Origin: Saprospiraceae bacterium
Lineage (GTDB): Bacteria; Bacteroidota; Bacteroidia; Chitinophagales; Saprospiraceae
Assembly: GCA_029262995.1 (NCBI GenBank)
Contig: JAJCYH010000020.1
Coordinates: forward strand, 62,001 to 126,000
Direction of reading: 5' to 3'
Length of the DNA stretch: 64,000 nucleotides
Both the position numbers and the translations under genes were made by a program. Under the pieces are notes generated by a model. It worked only from the letters and a program-made list of their open reading frames with translations, made no database searches and was not told the origin of the DNA. This document shows positions 25,531 through 35,233 of the stretch, in pieces; the first letter of the stretch is position 1, and each line of letters starts with the position of its first letter.

Positions 25531-26205
25531 TTAAGACTTTATATCCTTTATCGCTTTTAATTCAACGATAAGTTGTTCAGGAGTTTTATAGCCTGGGGAA
25601 GAGGTGATCTTATTCATATTTTCATCCAAATAAACCATGGTTGGATAAGACATTCTATTGCCTAATAATTCTATGGCTAATTGATTTATTCCTTTCCTAC
25701 CACCATTAATCCATTGATATTCCTTGCCTTTGAAGGATATATTTTCTCTTTGTTCAGCGTCAAATTTTACAATATGAAAATTTTTCTTCAGGTAATCCTG
25801 AATTTCAGGATCCGTAAATGTCTTTTTATCCATCACTTTACACCAACCACACCATTCTGTGTATACATCAACGAAGTATTTCTTCTTGTCTTTAGGCGGG
25901 TTTTTGGCCAATCTATCGAAGGTTGTCCACTCCAATCCTCCTGTGTTCAGATGCTCTGCTTTTAAGGACCTCTCGTAAGCTATTTCTTGTCTTTTAATTT
26001 GATCTTTAGCAGGTCCGCCCATAGCATCAACTTTTATAGGCATTCCTTCTGCCATTGTTCTGGCTGGATGATTTTTCGAATCTGCATTTTGACTTTCTTG
26101 AGCAGTTGCCTGTTCAGTGTTGTCAGTTTTATCCGGCTTGCACGATAGACTAATAAAAGTAAAAGCACTGAATATTATTGCTAGGATTGATATTCTCATC
26201 TGCAT
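25531..26205 (-). CDS. Thioredoxin-like lipoprotein
   Basis: The 224-residue protein has a lipoprotein signal with Cys22 (ISLSC), a 60-residue disordered linker, and a thioredoxin fold with the redox site WCGWC (in VYTEWCGWCKVMDKKTF). The pattern VKFDAEQRENISFKGKEYQW, then GRKGINQLAIELLGNRMSYP, places it in the secreted Thioredoxin_7/DUF255-like group. It is a close paralog of the product of 43317-43850. Probable role: thiol redox chemistry in the periplasm. MQM gives two possible ATGs six bases apart. Confidence 0.88.
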   Translation of the reverse strand: MQMRISILAIIFSAFTFISLSCKPDKTDNTEQATAQESQNADSKNHPARTMAEGMPIKVDAMGGPAKDQIKRQEIAYERSLKAEHLNTGGLEWTTFDRLAKNPPKDKKKYFVDVYTEWCGWCKVMDKKTFTDPEIQDYLKKNFHIVKFDAEQRENISFKGKEYQWINGGRKGINQLAIELLGNRMSYPTMVYLDENMNKITSSPGYKTPEQLIVELKAIKDIKS

Positions 26206-26265
26206 TTAATTAAGTTTTTAATTGTACAAATATATTGGCATTTTAGTTAACGAAACATTTCGTAA

Positions 26266-26637
26266 TTAAATTGTTATGCCATATTTTTTATTAAATTCCT
26301 TCAAATAGAGCAATTTAAATCGATCTTTTGTTAAATATCTATATCCAATTTCATAGCAAAATCGATATTCTATGATTTTAGATATACGAAATTGATGTGT
26401 AAAATATTTCAAGTTGAATCCGTTTTTTTGAAGTTTTGAAACGTCAACAATATAAATATCATTTTTTATAAAGTTCTCAAGGATAACCCTGTTTTGGGAC
26501 AATATATTATTAATTGTCAGGACTCTTTCATTCGGTTTAATTTGCTTTCTATTATGAAAGCTGCTTCTACAAGAATCAGAACAATATTTCTTATCCGATC
26601 TTCCTTTTACAGATTTTTGGCACTCCAGACATAACAT
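26266..26637 (-). CDS. DUF2116-type zinc-ribbon protein
   Basis: The 123-residue protein opens with a four-Cys zinc ribbon (CLEC, then CSDSC, within 3-24). A helical segment follows (INNILSQNRVILENF) and then a basic C-terminal region rich in Phe and Tyr. The layout matches a small family common in Bacteroidota, with no known function. Nucleic-acid binding is plausible from the ribbon and basic charge. It is cytosolic, with no signal peptide. Confidence 0.8.
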   Translation of the reverse strand: MLCLECQKSVKGRSDKKYCSDSCRSSFHNRKQIKPNERVLTINNILSQNRVILENFIKNDIYIVDVSKLQKNGFNLKYFTHQFRISKIIEYRFCYEIGYRYLTKDRFKLLYLKEFNKKYGITI

Positions 26638-26713
26638 GTTAATTTACTTTATAGAATATGAACGTGTATTCGATCCTGTAAACAACGAAATGCAAGTTTT
26701 TTTTTCTGTCTAA

Positions 26714-27361
26714 CTATTCTTTGGTTTTCTTACGTTTAAAATCGCCTCTTTTCCAAGCTTTAACAAATTGAGCCCATGAGGCGATATTAAATATGTTTTG
26801 GGGTTTATATTGACCGGAATATTTAAATTCTTCAATTTGATTTTTAACTGTTAATGAATATGCTTCTCCTCCATCGGCAGGAACGGAATTTTGCATTTGA
26901 GCTAAAATTTCTTTGGCTAGATTTTCTTTTGCTCGTTGTCTTAATTCATTTGAAACATCCATTGCTAAGAATTCAATTTTATAATGTTCTCGGCTTGGCC
27001 ATGGATAAATAACTGCCTCAGGAAGTAAGACATTGTCTTTTGACATGATCTGATACCACGAATAAAAATTTGAATCAAAAGTGTCTACAACAGCATGTTT
27101 AACCGTCTGATACCCTATTCTACTGAAGACCATAGTATCACCGACTTCTGCAACCACAGAGAAAAACCCGTCTATTTCAGCATAGGTTCCACGGCTAGTA
27201 CCTTGAATGGCTACAGTTGTATATGGTAATGGAATCATTTCTCCATATTCATCTATGGTGACTACTACTCCAGAAAATTGGATAATATCTTTTGAGTCTT
27301 CTTGTGAAATTAGACTTTTCGTAATAACGAAACAAAAAATAAAGATAAGGCTAAGGCGCAT
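26714..27361 (-). CDS. Exported CarboxypepD_reg-like domain protein
   Basis: The 215-residue protein has a signal peptide (MRLSLIFIFCFVITKSLISQ). A beta-sandwich of the carboxypeptidase regulatory-like type follows (about 28-110: FSGVVVTIDEYGEMIPLPYT, TVAIQGTSRGTYAEIDGFFS, FSRIGYQTV), the same module found at the N-terminus of TonB-dependent receptors. A helical C-terminal half (LRQRAKENLAKEILAQM) ends very basic (KRGDFKRKKTKE). Proteins of this form are common in Bacteroidota; function unknown. It lies downstream of lon on the same strand. Confidence 0.82.
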   Translation of the reverse strand: MRLSLIFIFCFVITKSLISQEDSKDIIQFSGVVVTIDEYGEMIPLPYTTVAIQGTSRGTYAEIDGFFSVVAEVGDTMVFSRIGYQTVKHAVVDTFDSNFYSWYQIMSKDNVLLPEAVIYPWPSREHYKIEFLAMDVSNELRQRAKENLAKEILAQMQNSVPADGGEAYSLTVKNQIEEFKYSGQYKPQNIFNIASWAQFVKAWKRGDFKRKKTKE

Positions 27362-27477
27362 ATTGCTTTTATTAGTTTGAGCTTTAAATATCTAAAGCAT
27401 TCAACATCAAAATTAGTTTAGATATCTATTATATAATTGATTTAACGACAATTTAACGCCAATAGAAAATAATCTAA

Positions 27478-29901
27478 CTACGATTTTTGTGAAATATTTA
27501 ATGCAAGTTTCAAGACTTCATACATTTGGTCAACATATTCAAAATGTACATCTTTTATGTATTCATTCTTAATTTTCAGTACATCTTTCTGGTTTTCCTT
27601 ACACAATATAATCGTTTTTATACCAGATCGTTTTGCAGCCAAAACTTTCTCTTTAATACCCCCCACTGGCAACACCTTTCCTCTAAGTGTTATTTCACCA
27701 GACATCGCCAGTTTGTTTTTTATTTTTTTACCGGTAATCACCGATACAATAGATGACATCATCGTAATTCCTGCACTTGGTCCATCTTTAGGAATGGCAC
27801 CTTCAGGAATATGGATATGCAAGTCATTTTCATTAAAAAACTCAGGATTTATATCTAAAGATTCTGCATTGGCTTTAATGTAACTTAGGGCCGTAGTTGC
27901 AGATTCTTTCATCACATCACCCAAGTTTCCTGTTAGTGTGAGTTTGCCTTTGCCTTTACTTATGCTTGATTCAATAAAGAGGATATCTCCACCTACTCTT
28001 GTCCATGCCAATCCTACAGCAACACCTGGATTTAGAATTTCAGTAAATCTATCAGGGGGAAACTTGTAAGTACCAAGAATTTCTTCAATATTCTTTTCAG
28101 AAATTACAATTTCATAAGGTTCTTCCATAGCTTTTTTCTTAGCTATATTTCTCATGACACCCGCTAGTTCCCGATCTAGACCTCTAACACCCGATTCTCT
28201 CGTATGTTCTTGGATTAATTTGTTTAAAACCTTCTTACTAAGCTTAAGGTCTTTATTATTCAAGCCATGCAATTTGAGTTGTTTTGGGATCAAATGTTTT
28301 TTAGCGATTTCAATCTTTTCTTCTGTAGAATATCCACTAATATTAATCACTTCCATTCTATCCAGCAGAGCAGGTTGAATTGAATTTAGAGAATTTGCTG
28401 TTGCGATGAATAAGACTTTGGAGAGGTCATAATCCATTTCAAGATAGTTATCATAAAAGGTTGAATTTTGTTCTGGATCTAGAACTTCCAATAAGGCAGA
28501 AGAAGGGTCACCTCTAAAGTCTTTACCGATTTTATCTATTTCATCTAGGATGAATACAGGATTCGATGATTTACATTTTTTTATGGATTGTAGAATCCTT
28601 CCAGGCATTGCTCCAATATAAGTTTTCCTATGACCTCTAATTTCTGATTCATCATGAAGCCCACCAAGAGACATTCTAACAAACTTGCGTTTTAATGCTG
28701 TGGCAATAGATTTGCCAAGACTTGTTTTACCTACTCCAGGAGGACCGACCAATAGTAGGATTGGAGCTTTCATGTCTCCCTTAAGTTTCAAAACAGCAAG
28801 ATGTTCCAATATTCTTTCTTTAACATCTTCAAGACCATGATGGTCTTGGTCCAATACTTTTTTTACAGATTGCAAATTGAAGTTATCCTTGGTATATTCT
28901 TCCCAAGGAAGATCGAGCATTAGTTCAAGATAATTCAGGTTTACAGAATAGTCTGCTAGCTGAGGGTTCATTCTTTGAACTTTGTTCAACTGTTTCTCAA
29001 AATGTTTAGCTACGGTTTCTGACCATTTTTTTTCTTTGGATTTTTTTTGTATTTCTTCGAGTTGCTCTGCCTGAGGGTTTTTGCCTAATTCATCCTGAAT
29101 TATTTTCAATTGCTGATTAAGAAAATAATCTCTTTGTTGCCTCTCAATATCACCTCTTACCTTTGACTCAATTTGGCCCTTGACTTCAACCATTTGAAGT
29201 TCACTGTTTACTTTTTTCAGGATGACATTAGCCTTGGCTTCTATATCTTTAATCTCAAGAATCTCTTGCTTATCTTTAACTGAAATATTAAGATTTGAAG
29301 CGATGAAATTTAAAAGAAAACCATCATTAGTAATATTGTTTAACATTACGGCAGCTTCTTGAGGAATCTGAGGAGACATGTCAATAATTTTTTTAGCCAT
29401 GTCTCTTATAGCTGATATTTTGGCTTTGAATTCGATGGAATTATTCTCATTCATTGGAATTTGAGAAATTTCAGCGATAAGGAAAGGATCTTCTTGAATC
29501 AGTTGGATCAATTCGCATCGTTGTCTTCCTTGCAAAATGGCGGTTGTGCTACCGTCTGGCATTTTCAATATTTTGATAATCCTTGCTACGGAACCCATTT
29601 TGAATAAGTCAATTTCAGAAGGGTCTTCGGTTTGCACATCCTTTTGTGAAAACACTGCTATGAGTTTATTCGATTCAAAAGCTGCTTTTACAGCTTCTAC
29701 AGATCTTGATCTACCTACAGTAATTGGAATAACAATTCCTGGAAATAATACGGTGTTTTTAAGGGCCAATACTGGTAATGTTCCAGGTATATCTTGTTTT
29801 ACTTTCTGATCATCTTCGTCTTCGGATATTGAAAAGATGGGAATCACCTCATTCTCGTTAGTTGTAGAGAGAATTTCTTTATACGCTAAATCTTTAAACA
29901 T
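27478..29901 (-). CDS. lon: ATP-dependent Lon protease
   Basis: Lon degrades misfolded and regulatory proteins in the cytoplasm. The 807-residue protein has the N-terminal substrate-binding domain (from about 40, LPVLALKNTVLFPGIVIPIT), a coiled-coil segment, an AAA+ module (Walker A GPPGVGKTS, Walker B FILDEIDKIG) and the C-terminal Ser-Lys protease domain with KDGPSAG (Ser709) and GGIKEK (Lys750). All key residues are present. The gene is monocistronic or the first of a minus-strand series. The 469-base gap upstream is mostly the heptamer repeat. Confidence 0.97.
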   Translation of the reverse strand: MFKDLAYKEILSTTNENEVIPIFSISEDEDDQKVKQDIPGTLPVLALKNTVLFPGIVIPITVGRSRSVEAVKAAFESNKLIAVFSQKDVQTEDPSEIDLFKMGSVARIIKILKMPDGSTTAILQGRQRCELIQLIQEDPFLIAEISQIPMNENNSIEFKAKISAIRDMAKKIIDMSPQIPQEAAVMLNNITNDGFLLNFIASNLNISVKDKQEILEIKDIEAKANVILKKVNSELQMVEVKGQIESKVRGDIERQQRDYFLNQQLKIIQDELGKNPQAEQLEEIQKKSKEKKWSETVAKHFEKQLNKVQRMNPQLADYSVNLNYLELMLDLPWEEYTKDNFNLQSVKKVLDQDHHGLEDVKERILEHLAVLKLKGDMKAPILLLVGPPGVGKTSLGKSIATALKRKFVRMSLGGLHDESEIRGHRKTYIGAMPGRILQSIKKCKSSNPVFILDEIDKIGKDFRGDPSSALLEVLDPEQNSTFYDNYLEMDYDLSKVLFIATANSLNSIQPALLDRMEVINISGYSTEEKIEIAKKHLIPKQLKLHGLNNKDLKLSKKVLNKLIQEHTRESGVRGLDRELAGVMRNIAKKKAMEEPYEIVISEKNIEEILGTYKFPPDRFTEILNPGVAVGLAWTRVGGDILFIESSISKGKGKLTLTGNLGDVMKESATTALSYIKANAESLDINPEFFNENDLHIHIPEGAIPKDGPSAGITMMSSIVSVITGKKIKNKLAMSGEITLRGKVLPVGGIKEKVLAAKRSGIKTIILCKENQKDVLKIKNEYIKDVHFEYVDQMYEVLKLALNISQKS

Positions 29902-30014
29902 CTTTGCTATTTGAAATCTATACTCCTCAATATATATACCAAGGCATTATTAGGTGGTTATAACTGACAAAACGGACTATTTGTTTTAAAAACAGGACAA
30001 AACGGCAGAACTTT

Positions 30015-30378
30015 CAGTTTTCACTCTTCACTTTTCACTTTTCAGTCATCAGTTATCACTTTTCACTTTTCAGTCATCAGTTATCAGTTATCAGTTATCA
30101 GTTTTCACCCTTCAGTTTTCAGTTATCAGTTTTCAGTTTTCACTCTTCACCCTTCAGTTTTCAGTCATCAGTCATCAGTTATCAGTTTTCACTTTTCAGT
30201 CATCAGTTTTCAGTCATCAGTTATCAGTTATCACTTTTCACTTTTCACTTTTCAGTCATCAGTCATCAGTCATCAGTTATCAGTTATCAGTTTTCAGTTA
30301 TCAGTCATCAGTCATCAGTTATCAGTTATCAGTTATCAGTTATCAGTCATCAGTTTTCAGTTTTCACTTTTCAGTTTA
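30015..30378. repeat. Heptanucleotide tandem repeat, 52 units
   Basis: The stretch is exactly 52 consecutive 7-base units with no phase slip. Every unit begins CA. The main variants are CAGTTAT, CAGTCAT, CAGTTTT and CACTTTT, with rarer CACTCTT and CACCCTT; the last unit (CAGTTTA) is degenerate. Variants are interspersed, some in runs of three or four. It fills most of the lon/DUF4105 gap and its last units supply the stop codon of the DUF4105 gene. Similar heptameric arrays are known in cyanobacteria as STRR sequences and occur in other Bacteroidota. Function unknown. Confidence 0.97.
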
Positions 30379-31516
30379 ATTTAAACCCCCGAAGTACTTT
30401 AAACGCTATAATTGCAATGATAATAATTGAAGCGGCATGCAAACTTTGGATTGTGTTGTTTTGGAGTATGGTAAGTAGAAGTAAGCCGAATATTGAATAA
30501 TCAAGCAAAGGCGATTTATGTTTTTTTAGTTTGAAAAGATATAATGGGTTTAACCATAAAAGATTCAGATTGCTTTTAGTAGCGATATGGTCTGTACCAA
30601 ACCACATAAAAAGGATCAGAACACCAGATATCCCTAATACGCAAAACCAAGCATTGTCATAATAGCTAATAAGTTTGGAGTTTAGCAATTTAGGTTTTAA
30701 ATAGAGAAGCAATTCAATAAATAGGAACATTCCAAAGAGTAACATTGGCCATGGAAAAGATTTAGTAGATCGGATTTTTGCTTCATTTTCATAATCGAGG
30801 ACTAATTTATTTTCATCCACTAACTTTTGATTTTTTATAGTAGCAATATCAATATGAAACATTAGGTATTCTGGAAGAAACATCTGGTCTTCTGTTGAAG
30901 CTTTTCTATCGGCAATACTTCCTATGATCAAATCAATCCCAAAATCCGTCCACGGTTTACTAACAGTGTATTCGTCAATCAATTCTCTGAAACTTTTGTT
31001 GTCATTGGTATTGTAAAAATTCAGGTTGATGATATTGTCAGTTATGATGTCTCGAGGTCTGGTTGAACAGTTATCAAAGAAGAAATCGTAAAGATAATTT
31101 CTATTATCAGGTTTTAAATTATGTCTTAATGCTAGAAATATTTGATTCTTTTGTTCGAGGGAGAGATTTAGCTTTTGCTCAATCACTGAACGTTTTTGTT
31201 TGGTATAATTATTAAGAAAAGTATTATACTTTTCAATTCCTAACCAATAGAGTAATTTGCCTCTTAAAAATTTTAAAATAAAATTTGGTTCATCAAATGA
31301 AAACATACCATAATTGTACAATATGTCCAATTCATTAATGGGATCAAATATTCTGATCGCTGTATGACCGAAGGCATTGTATATCTCTTCACCTGGACGA
31401 CATGTAATTAATGATATACTCGAATCTTCACTTAATTGGGCATTACTGTTTTGCGCAAAGCAAATCAATAAAAGGGCTAAACACCTAAACAATATATTTT
31501 TTCTTACAAATGCCAA
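30371..31516 (-). CDS. DUF4105 (Lnb-like periplasmic domain) membrane protein
   Basis: The 381-residue protein has a signal peptide (about 1-26), a DUF4105 domain (about 30-215; YNAFGHTAIRIFDPINELDI, then YDFFFDNCSTRPRDI, with the conserved His and Cys) and a C-terminal membrane part with about four helices (255-380). DUF4105 forms the periplasmic N-terminal domain of lipoprotein N-acyltransferase Lnb-type proteins and has a papain/NlpC-like His-Cys pattern, so acyl transfer or hydrolysis is possible. The start is TTG: no ATG precedes the signal peptide. Its stop codon lies inside the heptamer array. Confidence 0.82.
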   Translation of the reverse strand: MAFVRKNILFRCLALLLICFAQNSNAQLSEDSSISLITCRPGEEIYNAFGHTAIRIFDPINELDILYNYGMFSFDEPNFILKFLRGKLLYWLGIEKYNTFLNNYTKQKRSVIEQKLNLSLEQKNQIFLALRHNLKPDNRNYLYDFFFDNCSTRPRDIITDNIINLNFYNTNDNKSFRELIDEYTVSKPWTDFGIDLIIGSIADRKASTEDQMFLPEYLMFHIDIATIKNQKLVDENKLVLDYENEAKIRSTKSFPWPMLLFGMFLFIELLLYLKPKLLNSKLISYYDNAWFCVLGISGVLILFMWFGTDHIATKSNLNLLWLNPLYLFKLKKHKSPLLDYSIFGLLLLTILQNNTIQSLHAASIIIIAIIAFKVLRGFKLN

Positions 31517-31571
31517 AACTAAGCCTTTGGAGTTATAATAATTCTTATCAATAAAGCTTTCAGGTTCTATT

Positions 31572-33707
31572 TTAAGCTATAGATGAACCATTTTCTGCTT
31601 TGCTATCTGGTTGTACAAACTTTAGAGAACCATCAGAATTTTCTGCCATTAGTATCATTCCATTGGATTCTATGCCTTTAATTTTTCTTGGGGCTAGGTT
31701 GGCAAGTAATGTTACCCGCTGTCCTATGATATCTTCAGCTTTAAAATCCTTGGCGATACCTGAAACTACAGTTCTCTTTTCAAAACCTAAATCCAAAGTA
31801 AGTTGTAGTAATTTGTCTGTTTTAGCAACTTTTTCTGCTTCAATTATGGTTGCCGATCGTAGATCAACCTTTAAAAAATCTTCAAAAGCTATGGTTTCTT
31901 TTACAGGTGTGCTTTCAAGTTGAACTTCATTTCCTTCTTTCGTTTTCATCAATTTGTCAATTTGAACTTGAATTACTTCATCAGGGATCCTAGAAAATAA
32001 ATGATCAGGTTCGGCAACTTTGTGACCTGTTTTCAACGGCACATCTCCCTCTGAGAGCATATTGCATAGCTCAAGCAATTCACCAGATTCTTTCAATGGT
32101 GAAAGATTTAGAAGTTTCATTATTTTATCAGAAGTAAAAGGGAGGAAAGGTCTAACAGAAATGCCAATAGCGTAAACATATTGCAGCATTAAGTTCATCA
32201 CAACTTTTACATTTTCAGGATCTTCTTTAACGTTTTTCCAAGGCTCGTTAAACTGAAGCAGTTGATTTCCTTGAGAACTCATTTCCATGACCATAGAAAG
32301 TGCAGATCTGAAATCAAATTTTCTAATGTGATGACACAATTCATCAAGGCTATCAAAAAGTCTTAGAATTTCAGAATCATGGTAACTGATTTCATCTTCT
32401 TCGCTACACCCAATGATATCTAAATCTTCATCAAATTCAGGAACAAGCCCATCATAATATTTATTGGAAAGAACGATAACGCGGTTGACAAAATTTGCAA
32501 GATTATTTACCAGCTCGTTGTTATTGGCATCTTGAAATGTTTTCCATGTGAATTCGCTGTCTTTTTGTTCAGGCATATTCTTGATCATGGAATATCTTAA
32601 GCTATCTGCGCCTTGTGGAAAATCTTCCAAATATTCATGCACCCAAACGGCCCAGTTTCTAGAAGTTGAAATTTTATCTCCTTCCAGATTCATAAATTGA
32701 TTGGCTGGAACATTAAGAGGTAGAATGTAGTCGCCATGTGCTTTAAGAATTGCTGGAAAGATAATGCAGTGAAATACAATGTTATCTTTTCCTATAAAAT
32801 GGATTAAGGCAGTTTCTTCATCCTGCCAATACAATTTCCAATCTTTATTGTTTTGTTTTGCCCATTTCTTTGTAGATGAAATATAGCCAATAGGTGCATC
32901 TAACCATACGTACAGTTTCTTACCTGCAGAACCAGGAATCTCTTTAGGAACATTTACCCCCCAGTTTAGATCCCTTGTCATAGAACGTGGTTTAAGTCCG
33001 GTTTCAAGCCATGACTTACATTGACCTAGTACATGATTCTTCCAATCCTCAGGATAGTGTAGTTTTTCTCCTTCTACTTCTCCATAGTTAATCCATTCTG
33101 TTAACCAGGCTTCATATTTGTCCAGCGGTAAATACCAATGAGAAGTTTGCTTTAATGAAGGCGTAGTTCCGGTTAGAGTGCTAATAGGATTTATTAGTTC
33201 TGTAGGGCTTAATGAACTGCCACAATTTTCACATTGATCGCCATATGCTCCATCATAGCTACATTTTGGACAGGTTCCTTTGATATATCTGTCCGCAAGA
33301 AATTGATTGGCTTCTATATCATAGTATTGATCTGAAACTTCTTCAATGAATTCACCTTTCTCATACAGTGTCCTAAAAAAGTCCTGTGATGTCTCATGAT
33401 GTTCCTTTGAAGTTGTTCGATCATAGTAATCAAAGGAAACACCCATCTTTAAAAAAGTGTCCTTGAAAAGCTCATGGTACCGGTCTACGATTTCCTGAGG
33501 CTCTTTTTTCTCCTTTAAAGCTTTAATGGTAATTGCAGCACCATGTTCGTCTGAACCACAAACAAAGACAACCTCTTTTCCGTATAATCTTAGATATCTG
33601 CTATATATATCTGAGGATAAATAAGCACCCGCTAAATGACCAATATGTAATGGTCCATTTGCATAGGGTAGAGCAGCTGTAATCAAATACCTTTTAAATT
33701 CCTTCAT
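31572..33707 (-). CDS. metG: Methionyl-tRNA synthetase
   Basis: MetG charges tRNA-Met. Start at ATG 33707 (MKEFKRYLITAALPYANGP); a TTG two codons earlier is unlikely. The 711-residue protein has the HIGH motif (PLHIGHLAG), a four-Cys zinc knuckle (CPKC and CENC), and the KMSKS loop in the form KISTS. An anticodon-binding helical domain follows. A C-terminal EMAPII/Trbp111-type tRNA-binding domain (about 605-711; FLKVDLRSATIIEAEKV) supports dimer formation. Length is that of the E. coli-type enzyme. Confidence 0.97.
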   Translation of the reverse strand: MKEFKRYLITAALPYANGPLHIGHLAGAYLSSDIYSRYLRLYGKEVVFVCGSDEHGAAITIKALKEKKEPQEIVDRYHELFKDTFLKMGVSFDYYDRTTSKEHHETSQDFFRTLYEKGEFIEEVSDQYYDIEANQFLADRYIKGTCPKCSYDGAYGDQCENCGSSLSPTELINPISTLTGTTPSLKQTSHWYLPLDKYEAWLTEWINYGEVEGEKLHYPEDWKNHVLGQCKSWLETGLKPRSMTRDLNWGVNVPKEIPGSAGKKLYVWLDAPIGYISSTKKWAKQNNKDWKLYWQDEETALIHFIGKDNIVFHCIIFPAILKAHGDYILPLNVPANQFMNLEGDKISTSRNWAVWVHEYLEDFPQGADSLRYSMIKNMPEQKDSEFTWKTFQDANNNELVNNLANFVNRVIVLSNKYYDGLVPEFDEDLDIIGCSEEDEISYHDSEILRLFDSLDELCHHIRKFDFRSALSMVMEMSSQGNQLLQFNEPWKNVKEDPENVKVVMNLMLQYVYAIGISVRPFLPFTSDKIMKLLNLSPLKESGELLELCNMLSEGDVPLKTGHKVAEPDHLFSRIPDEVIQVQIDKLMKTKEGNEVQLESTPVKETIAFEDFLKVDLRSATIIEAEKVAKTDKLLQLTLDLGFEKRTVVSGIAKDFKAEDIIGQRVTLLANLAPRKIKGIESNGMILMAENSDGSLKFVQPDSKAENGSSIA

Positions 33708-33856
33708 TAACAAACAACTTAGGCAATGTCTTTTACAAAAATTTGCGTTTAGAAAATTAAGTTAAAAGGAATTGGGAATGGGGACGAAGATATTGTTTAA
33801 AAGGAAATTAATTAAGTTAATTTGAATATTTATGATAGGAAAATTAATGTTTGTTC

Positions 33857-34411
33857 ATGAATGGCTACCGAAAAGAAATCAAAGCATTACTAGAAGAAGC
33901 ACATAACAAAGAGCAGCGCGATAAAATTATCGATTTTATTGGCTCGAGTTCATTGAAAATGAAGGAGTTAATGTATTTTTTTCTTGATGAAGAATTACAC
34001 TGGAGATTTAATCAAAGAGCTGCATGGCCGATTGGTATCATTGGTAGGAAATTTCCAGATTTAATTGATCCATACCTCAAAGAGATGGTAAAGCGCCTTG
34101 GAAATGCGAAACATGATGCAGTAAATCGAAATATAGTAAGAATATTTGAGAAAATTAGTATCCCAAAAGGTATTGAAGGAGAGTTATATGACAAGTGTTT
34201 TTATTTTTTAAATCATCCAGAGCAGCCAATTGCTGTACGATGTTTTTCAATTACTGTTTTATTTAAAATAGCAAAGAAATACAAAGAGATGTTACCAGAA
34301 CTCAGGGAAACATTATTATTATACGAAGGGGAAGGGTCTGCGGGTTTTAAAAACAGAGTTTATAAAACTTTGGATAAAATTGGAAATATATTAAACGCTA
34401 AAGATGTTTGA
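33857..34411 (+). CDS. HEAT-like helical repeat protein
   Basis: The start is ATG 33857; a TTG two codons earlier is not preferred. The 184-residue protein consists of repeated antiparallel helices (PDLIDPYLKEMVKRL, NRNIVRIFEKI, AVRCFSITVLFKIAKKYKEM), a HEAT/ARM-like solenoid. A Trp- and Arg-rich element (HWRFNQRAAWPIG) starts the repeat region. It is cytosolic with no catalytic motif. The family is common in Bacteroidota and unnamed; protein or DNA binding is possible. Its end overlaps the convergent hydrolase gene by 14 bases. Confidence 0.72.
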   Translation: MNGYRKEIKALLEEAHNKEQRDKIIDFIGSSSLKMKELMYFFLDEELHWRFNQRAAWPIGIIGRKFPDLIDPYLKEMVKRLGNAKHDAVNRNIVRIFEKISIPKGIEGELYDKCFYFLNHPEQPIAVRCFSITVLFKIAKKYKEMLPELRETLLLYEGEGSAGFKNRVYKTLDKIGNILNAKDV

Positions 34412-35231
34412 TCATCCAGTCAGAAAATTTTGATAATACATCTTTATGTTCGATGTCTTTCAGGATCTCGTGTTTTGATGTTTTTAGTTTGACAAGTTCT
34501 TTATCATTTGAGCTTGCTTCATCATAAAACTTTTGACTGCCCAAGAATTCTGTCAGTTGATCGATTTGACTGTGCTGAATAATGAAGGGTAAATTTACTT
34601 TGTTCAATTTCGAGCCAATCATTTTCATTTGTTTTAATAGTTCAGCGCCGGATTTAGCCGGTACGCCTTCTTTGTATATCAAATCATCTTCAATATATTT
34701 TTTTACTTGCTCTTTATCAGAAGAAACTTCATTAGGATCGAGCTTTATGGTTTTTAATTTTGGAGTAAGAAAAGCGATGAAGCCAGATAGCTTTTGCAGT
34801 ATTGGTGCCATATCTGCTTTTGGAAGAAAAAGTGGGGCAGATAACAATAAGCCGTTAGGGACGTGTTTGGCTTTATTGCTTTCTAAGACATAAGAACTAA
34901 CGACAAGTCCTCCCATGCTATGTCCCATAAGGAAGAAAGGTCTATTGGTACCAATTTCAAAAAAGGATAGTATCTTTTCAAAGTCGCTTATCAATAGTTT
35001 AAAATTGCTGATTAAAGCTTTGTTTTTTCCATCTGATTGTCCATGGTTCCTTTGGTCATAACTAAGGAAATTGAAGCCTTGGTCATTAAAAAACTTAGCT
35101 TCTTGTTCATATCTTCCTGAATGTTCTAAAAAGCCGTGGCAAAAAACGATATCTGCAATGGCGTCGGATACAAAGAATGCCCTTGTTTTGAGTCTTGTCT
35201 TGTCATCAACTTTTAGCCAATACTCTTTCAT
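34398..35231 (-). CDS. Alpha/beta hydrolase, monoacylglycerol lipase-like
   Basis: The 277-residue protein shows the oxyanion-loop region VFCHGFLEHSGRYE, a nucleophile elbow GHSMGG (Ser in the centre), a lid domain and a late His (SKHEILKDIEH). This is the Hydrolase_4 layout of monoacylglycerol lipases and lysophospholipases. No signal peptide is visible. It is the last gene of a minus-strand unit, 2 bases after gmhA. The substrate is probably a lipid ester; this is inferred from family only. Confidence 0.88.
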   Translation of the reverse strand: MKEYWLKVDDKTRLKTRAFFVSDAIADIVFCHGFLEHSGRYEQEAKFFNDQGFNFLSYDQRNHGQSDGKNKALISNFKLLISDFEKILSFFEIGTNRPFFLMGHSMGGLVVSSYVLESNKAKHVPNGLLLSAPLFLPKADMAPILQKLSGFIAFLTPKLKTIKLDPNEVSSDKEQVKKYIEDDLIYKEGVPAKSGAELLKQMKMIGSKLNKVNLPFIIQHSQIDQLTEFLGSQKFYDEASSNDKELVKLKTSKHEILKDIEHKDVLSKFSDWMIKHL

Positions 35232-35233
35232 TG

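Noticed and set aside
27557-27883. Plus-strand frame of 108 codons inside lon
   Set aside because: It is antisense to the conserved Lon protease domain and has no family signal or start support.
30015-30378. Possible CRISPR array
   Set aside because: The unit is 7 bases with no spacers, and no cas gene is near; it is a simple tandem repeat.
33847-33849. Upstream ATG as start of the HEAT-like gene
   Set aside because: It is not in frame with the gene; the in-frame ATG is at 33857.
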